Shown here piece by piece: positions 1 through 5,352 of a stretch of 8,811 bases of DNA. The stretch comes from Planctomycetaceae bacterium (GTDB lineage: Bacteria > Planctomycetota > Planctomycetia > Pirellulales > Pirellulaceae). Every line of letters starts with the position of its first letter. Position 1 is the first letter of the stretch. The position numbers and the translations under genes were made by a program. The notes beneath the pieces are model-generated. The model saw only the letters and a list, made by a program, of their open reading frames with translations, was not told the DNA's origin and did not search any database. The stretch spans positions 1 to 8,811 of the forward strand of contig SXHS01000321.1 of assembly GCA_005773145.1 (NCBI GenBank), in the 5' to 3' direction.

Positions 1-1182
1 CGCCACAATGCCGGCGAACCGATAGTAGGCCAACATGAATGCGATCACGATCGCCAGCGAGCCGCCGATGGCCATCTTACCGCTGGCTATCATGTCGGCG
101 CCCAGCAAGGGGCTAATTTCGTTTTCGCTAATTGGTTCCTTATGCAACACGGCCGGTAAACGCCCCGCTCGTAGAATGCCCACGAGTTGATCGATTTCCT
201 TCTGGGTGAAATTGCCCGTAATTTGGCCGTCGCCGGAGATGGCAGAATTGATGCTGGGCGCAGACATCAGGCGACTGTCCAGGACGATGCCTAGGTGGCG
301 ATAAAAACCGCGTTCCTCGTCCGGGAGATTTTTGCTGGTTAACCCGTGGAACAACAGCGATCCGACCTGGTTCATCGCAAAATGCAGGCATGGCTTGAAC
401 GTCTTCTGATCGTCAAATCCGGGATAGACGTTTGTGAGGTGGCTGCCTTCGACGCGGAGTTCGGGCGAATCGACCGCCATAAGGACTTCGTGTTCACCAT
501 TGATCGATCGGGTGCGAACGGCCCGTAGAGAGGCCACGTCCAAGTCCGCCGGGTTGTAGGCCACCCACTCGGCGACAATCTCGCCGTTCCGTCGGATCAC
601 CTTGGCGTTGCGGACCGCCGGCTTGTCCGAGGCCTGCGCTTCATCGGCCAGCTTGGCCAACGTGGCGTGATCCTGTTCGTTAGCGACGATCTGAAATTTT
701 AGATAGCCACCAGTGACGATTCGCTCTTTAATGCTTGCGATCTCGGCTGGTTCGACCTCCGGCACGATGATCTCAACCTGCTTGGAGCCGTAGGGGCGAA
801 TGACCACATCCTTGACACCGCTGGGGTTCACGCGTTGCTGCAACGCCTCCACCAACTCACTAATACGTACCTGGTCCTCGTTCCTCCGACCGTTTGGACC
901 GTCGTCGGGGGGCGCTTGCGGCTCTGTATTGTCCGACATCTGCGCGGTGCTCGTATCGTCGACTTCGTAGATCAGAATCACTCCACCACGCAAATCGATG
1001 CCCAGTTTGGGATTCCACAACGATACCACGACGGTTGAGATTCCAATCGACGCGAGAATGAGACCAAACACCCAGCCGTGCTCGGGCATCCGCGACAGCT
1101 TGGCAATCCATTGCCCTACGAAGTAGGCGATGAGTGGTACACCAATAACCAGCGCCAGAACAAGGTTCTTATCCATTTCCAT
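1..1182 (-). CDS. secD: Protein translocase subunit SecD (3' part cut by the window edge)
   Basis: SecD is a membrane subunit that uses the proton gradient to help the SecYEG/SecA channel move preproteins outward. The reading frame is open from the start to base 1, about 394 codons, with no stop. Visible in order are: hydrophobic segments near residues 4-22 and 36-54; the SecD D1 motif LGIDLRGG just after them; a long periplasmic domain; a conserved segment containing VLDSRLMSAPSINSAISG; then LRAGRLPAVL; and the start of the membrane domain at the edge. E. coli SecD has only one membrane segment before LGIDLRGG, so the N-terminus here is longer. Two in-frame ATGs, 1182 and 1176, are possible. 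I prefer 1182 because GGA lies 5 nt upstream; 1176 gives a protein two residues shorter. Either start overlaps the yajC stop (1169), so translation is probably coupled. Whether SecF is fused at the C-terminus, as I recall for many planctomycetes, cannot be seen here. Confidence 0.96.
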   Translation of the reverse strand, partial: MEMDKNLVLALVIGVPLIAYFVGQWIAKLSRMPEHGWVFGLILASIGISTVVVSLWNPKLGIDLRGGVILIYEVDDTSTAQMSDNTEPQAPPDDGPNGRRNEDQVRISELVEALQQRVNPSGVKDVVIRPYGSKQVEIIVPEVEPAEIASIKERIVTGGYLKFQIVANEQDHATLAKLADEAQASDKPAVRNAKVIRRNGEIVAEWVAYNPADLDVASLRAVRTRSINGEHEVLMAVDSPELRVEGSHLTNVYPGFDDQKTFKPCLHFAMNQVGSLLFHGLTSKNLPDEERGFYRHLGIVLDSRLMSAPSINSAISGDGQITGNFTQKEIDQLVGILRAGRLPAVLHKEPISENEISPLLGADMIASGKMAIGGSLAIVIAFMLAYYRFAGIVA

Positions 1183-1636
1183 GCTTTTCCAACTCTTCCT
1201 CGGTCAAAACCCGGGAAATGGCGGATCGCATGATCCGCAACCGGGTATTGGAGCCTTCGTCTACTTTAATCGTGATGTCTTCCGAGCCACTCGCAGCGTT
1301 TACCACCGTACCGATGATGCCGCCAATCGTGACGACCCGATCATTCTTCTTGAGGTTGTCGACCATCTGCCGCATGGCCTTCCGCTTCTGTCCCTCCGGA
1401 CGGACCATCATCACGTAGAACAAGATGGCCATGACGATGAACGGGACGGCCGGGCTGAGATAAAACGGGACGTCTTCTGCCTGACCGCCGGCGGCCTGCG
1501 CCAGCAAGCGGAAGTTCCATCGGGCGAATTCGCAGCACGCGGCAATAATCAGCATGAGGGCTCGTCGGACGGGGAAACGGAATACGGCCCGCTTCTGAGG
1601 GACGCTCGTCGCGCCGCCAAGCGAGGCTGCAGACAC
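1169..1636 (-). CDS. yajC: Preprotein translocase subunit YajC
   Basis: YajC is a small single-span inner-membrane protein associated with the SecDF complex. The 155 codons contain a clear hydrophobic segment (about residues 59-77) followed directly by the family signature MVRPEGQKRK and the conserved soluble part DRVVTIGGIIGTV. This arrangement and the position just before secD make the call firm. The residues before the membrane segment are unusually many for YajC. The frame's first usable codon is a GTG (1636) only about 10 bp from a candidate -10 box, which would make it almost leaderless. An internal ATG at 1555 (residue 28) is a plausible true start, although no strong Shine-Dalgarno precedes it. 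The 3' end overlaps secD. The gene follows tgt after a 184-bp gap that holds a candidate promoter, so yajC-secD may be transcribed partly on its own. Confidence 0.93.
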   Translation of the reverse strand: MSAASLGGATSVPQKRAVFRFPVRRALMLIIAACCEFARWNFRLLAQAAGGQAEDVPFYLSPAVPFIVMAILFYVMMVRPEGQKRKAMRQMVDNLKKNDRVVTIGGIIGTVVNAASGSEDITIKVDEGSNTRLRIMRSAISRVLTEEELEKHGNG

Positions 1637-1645
1637 GAAACGGGC

Positions 1646-1674
1646 ATCATAAGATGTTGCCGGGCATGGGGCAA
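1646..1674 (-). promoter_or_regulatory. Candidate sigma70-type promoter for yajC-secD
   Basis: On the minus strand TTGCCC (1669-1674) is separated by exactly 17 bp from TATGAT (1646-1651), which matches the -10 consensus at 5 of 6 bases. Transcription would begin near 1639, three bases before the GTG start at 1636. That favours the downstream ATG at 1555 as the real yajC start. This is based on the sequence match only. Confidence 0.45.
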
Positions 1675-1684
1675 TACCACCGCA

Positions 1685-1700
1685 CGGCCTTATAAGGCCG
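1685..1700. repeat. 16-bp perfect palindrome in the tgt-yajC gap
   Basis: CGGCCTTATAAGGCCG reads the same on both strands. It lies 11 bp upstream of the candidate -35 box of yajC and 120 bp after the tgt stop. It could be an operator for a dimeric regulator. As a hairpin it would have almost no loop, so a protein-binding site is more likely than an RNA structure. No U-run follows on either strand. Confidence 0.5.
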
Positions 1701-1774
1701 ACGCCCGTGGCTGGACGGTCAACGAGCCCTAGGGACGAGATCGGGGTGCCACGGGCCGCTTGTCCGCCCCTTGA

Positions 1775-1791
1775 TTGGCCTGGCCGGCCAA
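1775..1791 (-). terminator. Weak hairpin after tgt
   Basis: TTGGCC and GGCCAA form a 6-bp stem around a 5-nt loop, about 30 bp after the tgt stop. There is no T-run, so it is at best an attenuating or mRNA-end hairpin rather than a classical intrinsic terminator. Confidence 0.2.
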
Positions 1792-1820
1792 CGGCGACGC
1801 GAGGGGACTACACGAGGGGG

Positions 1821-2939
1821 CTACACCATGTCCGCCTTGACCGCCCAGCCCTGGAGTTTGTCGCGGCAGAATTCCGTATATCGGTCCTCCGCAATGGCCT
1901 TTCGAGCGTCGGTCATCAATCGCTGATAATAGGTAATGTTGTGGGCCGACAGGAGGATCGGGCCGAGCATCTCTCCGGCATGGAATAGGTGACGCAAATA
2001 CCCCAAAGAATGCTCGCAGGCCGGGCAGGGACATTTCGTATCGAGCGGGCGCGGATCGTCGCGATACCGGCGGTTTCGCAGACGGACCGGACCCGAGTCG
2101 GTGAACGCCATAGCATTGCGGCCATTACGAGTGGGGAGCACACAATCGAAAAGGTCGACGCCCCGTAGAATGGCCTCCAGCAGATCTTGCGGCCGGCCAA
2201 CCCCCATCAGATAGCGCGGCCGATCCGCAGGCAGATAAGGCATGACGACCTCCAGCACCTGTTGCATTTCTTGTGGCGTCTCGCCCACGCTCAGGCCACC
2301 GACTGCATAACCGGGAAAATCGAGGGCTACCAACTGTTCGGCGCAGGCAACTCGCAGGTCCGGTTCCAGTCCACCCTGCACGATGGCAAACTGGGCCTGG
2401 TGGGGTGATTGATGGGCCTGTTGGCAGCGGCGCGCCCAACGGATGGTCCGCGCGCACGCGTCGGCGACCTGATCGCGACCATTGGGCAGGCCAATCACGT
2501 GATCGAGGACCATCGCCACGTCGCTGCCCAACGCCTCCTGGATCTGTACGGAGGACTCAGGGGTCAGCGTGAATCGGCGGCCATCGATGTGCGATTGAAA
2601 TGCCGCACCCTCCTCGCGGATGCGACAACACTCCGCGAGACTGTAGAGTTGAAATCCGCCGCTGTCGGTCAAGATCGGACCGTCCCAGCCCATGAAGCGA
2701 TGCAGGCCGCCGAGTTGGGAGACAATCTGCTCGCCCGGACGGAGCGTCAGGTGATACGTGTTGGCGAGGATCATCGACGCGCCGGTGGCACGCAGCAGCG
2801 AACGTGTGAGCCCCTTAACGGTGCCTTGTGTACCAACCGGCATGAAGGCCGGTGTTTCCACGGGTCCATGGGGCGTGTGAAATGTGCCCCGGCGTGCGAT
2901 GCTCCCCGCGTCGACATGGTGGAGCTGGTAAGAAAACAA
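1821..2939 (-). CDS. tgt: Queuine/preQ1 tRNA-guanine transglycosylase
   Basis: Tgt exchanges guanine 34 in the anticodon of GUN tRNAs (Asp, Asn, His, Tyr) for preQ1, a step of queuosine synthesis. The 372 codons match the usual bacterial length. Visible features are: the DSGGFQ motif with the catalytic Asp92; MVLDH with Asp142; IVQGG (Gln188); GGLSVGE; the segment DLFDCVLPTRNGRN, with Asp265 the likely nucleophile; and the zinc site CxCxxC (Cys303, Cys305, Cys308) with His333 in SAHN. All catalytic and zinc residues appear to be present. The start is a TTG. It is the only start codon after an in-frame TAG upstream, and an AGGGG Shine-Dalgarno lies 10 nt before it. The order tgt-yajC-secD is widely conserved in bacteria. 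The Shine-Dalgarno region is complementary to a candidate small RNA at 4756-4850. Confidence 0.96.
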   Translation of the reverse strand: MFSYQLHHVDAGSIARRGTFHTPHGPVETPAFMPVGTQGTVKGLTRSLLRATGASMILANTYHLTLRPGEQIVSQLGGLHRFMGWDGPILTDSGGFQLYSLAECCRIREEGAAFQSHIDGRRFTLTPESSVQIQEALGSDVAMVLDHVIGLPNGRDQVADACARTIRWARRCQQAHQSPHQAQFAIVQGGLEPDLRVACAEQLVALDFPGYAVGGLSVGETPQEMQQVLEVVMPYLPADRPRYLMGVGRPQDLLEAILRGVDLFDCVLPTRNGRNAMAFTDSGPVRLRNRRYRDDPRPLDTKCPCPACEHSLGYLRHLFHAGEMLGPILLSAHNITYYQRLMTDARKAIAEDRYTEFCRDKLQGWAVKADMV

Positions 2940-2949
2940 CGACTGCCGA

Positions 2950-2958
2950 CCCCTGACC
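2950..2958 (-). promoter_or_regulatory. tgt ribosome binding site, complementary to a candidate small RNA
   Basis: The minus strand reads GGTCAGGGG ten bases before the TTG start of tgt. The AGGGG core is a good Shine-Dalgarno and decides the TTG start. The whole 9-mer is the exact reverse complement of CCCCTGACC on the minus strand at 4805-4813, in the loop and stem of the candidate RNA. Confidence 0.5.
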
Positions 2959-3011
2959 TATGGACAACGATGAAGGCGGCCCGTGGCGGTGCCGCCTCGA
3001 ATCAAAATGGT

Positions 3012-3043
3012 CCCGAAAGTGCAGCCCCCCGAAAGTGCAGCCC
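3012..3043. repeat. Perfect 2 x 16-bp tandem repeat
   Basis: The unit CCCGAAAGTGCAGCCC occurs twice head to tail with no mismatch (3012-3027 and 3028-3043). It lies in the 119-bp gap between the stop of the TPR/alpha-CTD gene and tgt, 15 bp after that stop, and is outside both genes. Confidence 0.9.
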
Positions 3044-3058
3044 GTTGTCCCCGCGCGA

Positions 3059-4387
3059 TCAGTCGCCGCGCAGTTTCAACCCGAATGGAGTCAATTTTTC
3101 GCGTACCTCGGTCAGGCTTGTCACGCCAAAGTTCTTGCACTCCAACAAGTCGTCGCTCGTCTTCCGCACCAAATCACCGATGGTGTTCAAGCCCAAGCGG
3201 ACCATACATTTGCGTGCGCGAACCGACAAGTTCAGATCGCTCATGGGCCGATCCAAAACGGCTTTCTCATCCGGCGACAGGTGAGACATGTCGACCGGCG
3301 GTTCCTCTTCGACCGTTTCGTGTGCGAATTGGCCGAGTTGCAGTCCCTTTGACATGAGCATCTCGCGAATCTCATCCAACGAGGTCTCGCCGAAGTTCTT
3401 GCTGGCCAGCAATTCCTGCTCGGTCGTGCGTGCCAGGTCCCCCAATGAGTGGATGCCCATTTTTTGCAGGCAGTTGCGACTGCGTACCGACAGCTCGAAG
3501 TCGGAAACGGAAATGCTCAAGACTTGCGCCATGCGATCTCGTTTCCGCTGTGCCTCCTCGTCGTAGTACATGCCGCTGGAGGCTTGGGAGTCGACGAGGA
3601 ACAACCGTGCCCGACCATGGGTTGGATAGACGTCCAAAATCCTTTGGTAACACTGCTGCGCGCGGTCGTACTGCTCGCGATCCTCGTACATGATGCCCAG
3701 ATTGAGCAGCGACCCAACATGAGCTGGAAATCGGCCGGCCGCTCGTTCGTAGAGTTCCAAGGCCATGCTGTCATTGCCGTAGCGGTCATTTTCGAGGGCC
3801 AAACCAAAGAGCGCTCCACAGTGGTTCGAGTCCGCAGCCACGGCCCGTTCGTAGAGGCGAACGATTTCTTGCGGGTCGGCACCCAGGGACGAAACAGTCG
3901 AAGCACGCTGGTAAAGATACTCGGCCGTCTGCTCCACGGCACCTGAGAGCTGATCCAAAGTCTGTAACGCTTCGGCCAATTTGCCATTTGCACGCTGGGC
4001 CTCGGCAATCGACAACGCACATAAATCGGACGGATAGCCGGCCCGCGTGGCCGACTGATACGAACCAATCGCACGCTCGTATTGCCCTTCGTCGTAATAC
4101 GACTTGCCCAGATAATAGTGCGCCAAGGCGCCCCCATCGGCATTGGTCAGCACTTCGATCGCCCGCCGACGCCGCCCCAGCAAATACAAGCCCACTCCCA
4201 AACGGACCGCATTGGCCGGGGTCCGTTCGTCTTCGCGAGATTCCAATTCGTTCACGGCATCCCGCATCATGGCAAACTGTGTGTAGTCCTCCGAAACGCG
4301 CAGCGTGAGCTGCTTGATCTCCTGCGGACCAAAGGGGCCGTTCGACAAGATGACTTCTTTGATATCAGCCGTGGCAACTTGTGACAT
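3059..4387 (-). CDS. TPR protein with two RNA polymerase alpha C-terminal domains
   Basis: The 442 codons encode a two-part protein. Residues about 60-260 are a run of five or six tetratricopeptide repeats (for example YYLGKSYYDEGQYERAIGSY at 91-110), a protein-binding scaffold. Two copies of the RNA polymerase alpha-CTD (helix-hairpin-helix) fold follow, at about 295-352 and 383-440. In copy 1, Arg302, Asn305, Cys306, Gly333 and Ser336 correspond to E. coli RpoA Arg265, Asn268, Cys269, Gly296 and Ser299. Copy 2 keeps Arg390, Cys394, Gly421 and Ser424 but has Lys393 in place of Asn268. Both copies have Thr in place of Lys298. The start at 4387 has GGAG 9 nt upstream. Longer in-frame starts would run through the tRNA gene and are rejected. 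No signal peptide or membrane segment is seen, so it is probably cytoplasmic. Binding to DNA or the transcription machinery is inference; as I recall, such proteins are known from planctomycete genomes without a proven role. Confidence 0.85.
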   Translation of the reverse strand: MSQVATADIKEVILSNGPFGPQEIKQLTLRVSEDYTQFAMMRDAVNELESREDERTPANAVRLGVGLYLLGRRRRAIEVLTNADGGALAHYYLGKSYYDEGQYERAIGSYQSATRAGYPSDLCALSIAEAQRANGKLAEALQTLDQLSGAVEQTAEYLYQRASTVSSLGADPQEIVRLYERAVAADSNHCGALFGLALENDRYGNDSMALELYERAAGRFPAHVGSLLNLGIMYEDREQYDRAQQCYQRILDVYPTHGRARLFLVDSQASSGMYYDEEAQRKRDRMAQVLSISVSDFELSVRSRNCLQKMGIHSLGDLARTTEQELLASKNFGETSLDEIREMLMSKGLQLGQFAHETVEEEPPVDMSHLSPDEKAVLDRPMSDLNLSVRARKCMVRLGLNTIGDLVRKTSDDLLECKNFGVTSLTEVREKLTPFGLKLRGD

Positions 4388-4467
4388 CTGCTCACACTCC
4401 GAATCGTTTCGCCTTGGAATCAACACCCGGTACTCGACTGGCCGGACCACACAACGCCCACAGGCCT

Positions 4468-4481
4468 GCCAATAAGTTGGC
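4468..4481. other. Small hairpin between tRNA-Thr and the TPR/alpha-CTD gene
   Basis: GCCAA-TAAG-TTGGC is a 5-bp stem with a 4-nt loop in the 148-bp spacer between the tRNA 3' end and the next start codon. It has no T-run. It could mark the end of the tRNA precursor or be part of the mRNA leader. Confidence 0.2.
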
Positions 4482-4535
4482 GCAATCAGCCTGCCGAAAA
4501 AGCCTTTACAGTGCGGTAGCCAGCGATGCCCTGAA

Positions 4536-4608
4536 GCCAGCGGTGGGAGTCGAACCCACAACCCCCGCATTACGAATGCGGTGCTCTGCCAATTGAAGCT
4601 ACGCTGGC
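4536..4608 (-). tRNA. tRNA-Thr (anticodon CGU)
   Basis: The full cloverleaf is visible on the minus strand. It has a perfect 7-bp acceptor stem (GCCAGCG/CGCTGGC), a D arm, an anticodon stem CCGCA/TGCGG around the loop TTCGTAA (anticodon CGT, reading ACG), and a T arm GTGGG-TTCGACT-CCCAC. The next base (4535) gives U73 as discriminator, and CCA is not encoded. The D arm is GCTTC followed by AATTGGCAGAGC, one base longer than the common GCTCAATTGGCAGAGC. It still folds, with a terminal U-G pair and a 9-nt loop. Confidence 0.95.
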
Positions 4609-4626
4609 AAGTCGTTAAACCGAAAA

Positions 4627-4655
4627 AGGTTACATCACTTGCCGGCTGGCGACAA
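4627..4655 (-). promoter_or_regulatory. Weak candidate promoter for tRNA-Thr
   Basis: TTGTCG (4650-4655) and TAACCT (4627-4632) on the minus strand are 17 bp apart, with the -10 ending 18 bp before the tRNA 5' end. Spacing and position fit, but the -10 matches the consensus at only 3 of 6 bases. Confidence 0.25.
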
Positions 4656-4672
4656 GACCTCTAGCCAGTCGG
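4642..4672 (+). other. 9-bp stem-loop, plus-strand preference
   Basis: CCGGCTGGC (4642-4650) pairs with GCCAGTCGG (4664-4672) around a 13-nt loop. One pair is G-U on the plus strand but would be C-A on the minus strand. No T-run follows. It overlaps the weak -35 box proposed for tRNA-Thr. Confidence 0.4.
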
Positions 4673-4694
4673 AATGTCGCCGTGTGAGACCTAG

Positions 4695-4745
4695 CGGATT
4701 GCCGTTGGCCATGTTCTGCGGCCACGTTCTGCATCGGCAATACCG
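4695..4745. repeat. Nested stem-loop built on a 13-bp tandem repeat
   Basis: The outer stem is CGG-ATTGCCG (4695-4704) with CGGCAAT-a-CCG (4735-4745), ten pairs with one bulged A. The inner stem is TGGCC (4706-4710) with GGCCA (4720-4724). The interior contains the tandem repeat GGCCATGTTCTGC (4707-4719) and GGCCACGTTCTGC (4720-4732), identical at 12 of 13 bases. The outer and inner pairs hold on either strand, so the direction of any transcript is open. It lies just beyond the U-run of the candidate RNA on the minus strand. Confidence 0.5.
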
Positions 4746-4755
4746 TGGACAGCGC

Positions 4756-4850
4756 AAAAAAAAAGGAGCCTCTGATGTGCCAATCTCGGTTGGCAGCGCC
4801 GAACGGTCAGGGGCAAGGCAACCGTTCGGGCACGATTCATCAGAGACCCC
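4756..4850 (-). ncRNA. Candidate structured small RNA with a three-way junction and U9 end
   Basis: On the minus strand a 13-bp stem P1 (4838-4850 with 4765-4777) is followed directly by nine U (4756-4764). Inside P1 are hairpin P2, a perfect 9-bp stem (4821-4829 with 4799-4807) around a 13-nt C-rich loop (UGCCUUGCCCCUG), and hairpin P3, a perfect 6-bp stem (4790-4795 with 4778-4783) stacked against P1. Two P1 pairs (4769/4846 and 4767/4848) are G-U on the minus strand but A-C mismatches on the plus strand, which sets the direction. P1 plus U9 also fits an intrinsic terminator. I see no SRP, tmRNA or RNase P signature. The 5' end is unknown: the RNA may begin near 4850 or extend upstream to include the 4861-4894 hairpin. 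No clear promoter was found in the AT-rich DNA upstream. Function unknown. Confidence 0.6.
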
Positions 4851-4860
4851 GCGGGCCAAT

Positions 4861-4894
4861 GTGGCGGCCGCAACCGTAAGGTCCTGGCCACCAC
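4861..4894 (-). other. 9-bp stem-loop upstream of the candidate small RNA
   Basis: On the minus strand GTGGTGGCC pairs with GGCCGCCAC (eight Watson-Crick pairs and one U-G) around a 16-nt loop. On the plus strand the wobble becomes C-A. It is 10 bases upstream of stem P1 and could be a 5' domain of the same RNA. Confidence 0.4.
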
Positions 4895-5011
4895 GAGAGA
4901 AGGCTAAAAGCATTTGGCGTGCCAAGGCGGCCGCTGTGGACAGAAAAATTTCTCTAGATACTTTTCTCTTGGTTGTAACTGTATATTGGGAAATGCTTTA
5001 CGTTCTTTAAT

Positions 5012-5060
5012 GGTCGTCCCGCCGGTTGCGAGACGAGCCTTAGCAGCCGGAGGGGCGATC
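5012..5060 (+). other. Long 17-bp stem-loop, plus-strand preference
   Basis: Bases 5012-5020 pair with 5052-5060, and 5022-5029 pair with 5043-5050, with one G-A mismatch between the two halves and a 13-nt loop (GAGACGAGCCTTA). Three pairs (5013/5059, 5017/5055, 5026/5046) are G-U on the plus strand and would be C-A mismatches on the minus strand. The structure therefore belongs to a plus-strand transcript, either an independent RNA starting in the AT-rich stretch before it or a very long kdsA leader. No T-run follows, so it is not a terminator. Confidence 0.5.
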
Positions 5061-5297
5061 CGCTGCATGCGTGATTTTGCGCGGCCCTGGAATGGACAAC
5101 ATGGGGCGCTCTGCTACAACAATCCCCCCTTAGGTATGGCGAATCGGCCGCACGCCGCGTACCGACCGCTATCGGCGTCCCACTTTGAGACAACATGGCC
5201 GTTTGCCGCGGCGCGAGCCCTCACGCAAGATCCCATCCCGGCGCATTTACGGTTTCATCAGCCTTTTGTCGCCTAAGCCCTGGGCCGGACGGGCTCT

Positions 5298-5329
5298 GCT
5301 ATCTATTGTTATGGCTATCTAATGTTATG
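5298..5329 (+). repeat. 2 x 16-bp tandem repeat upstream of kdsA
   Basis: GCTATCTATTGTTATG (5298-5313) is followed at once by GCTATCTAATGTTATG (5314-5329), identical at 15 of 16 bases. The repeat is an AT-rich island about 80 bp before the kdsA start and is the likeliest place for its promoter. I could not fix a well-spaced -35/-10 pair; the best -10-like hexamer is TCTAAT at 5318-5323. Confidence 0.7.
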
Positions 5330-5352
5330 GTTGATGACGTTCTGAAATGATT

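Noticed and set aside
1130..1732. 200-codon plus-strand reading frame
   Set aside because: It is antisense to yajC and the start of secD, with low-complexity polar sequence and no domain.
2409..3284. 291-codon plus-strand reading frame
   Set aside because: It lies antisense to tgt and the TPR/alpha-CTD gene, crosses the intergenic tandem repeat, and has no recognisable domain. It is a by-product of GC-rich codon use on the other strand.
4388..4570. N-terminal extension of the TPR/alpha-CTD protein to a start at 4570
   Set aside because: The extension would run through the tRNA-Thr gene. The ATG at 4387 has a GGAG Shine-Dalgarno at proper spacing.
4944..5011. Promoters in the AT-rich stretch (TATATT at 4982 on plus, TATCTA on minus)
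   Set aside because: The -10-like hexamers have no acceptable -35 partner at 15-19 bp, so I list only the stretch, not a promoter.
4756..5060. Possible SRP RNA, tmRNA, RNase P RNA or 6S RNA
   Set aside because: I looked for the SRP GGAAG-type apical loop, the tmRNA T-arm and tag, the RNase P P4 sequences and a single long 6S-type hairpin, and found none. A lone ACAGAA at 4941 lacks the surrounding RNase P context.
5189..5198. Ten-base direct repeat GACAACATGG (also at 5095-5104)
   Set aside because: Short, isolated and without symmetry; within chance for this much intergenic sequence.
4639..5276. Two plus-strand reading frames (4639-5010 and 4914-5276) in the intergenic region
   Set aside because: They run through strong hairpins and a poly-A tract, lack a ribosome binding site and show no family features.
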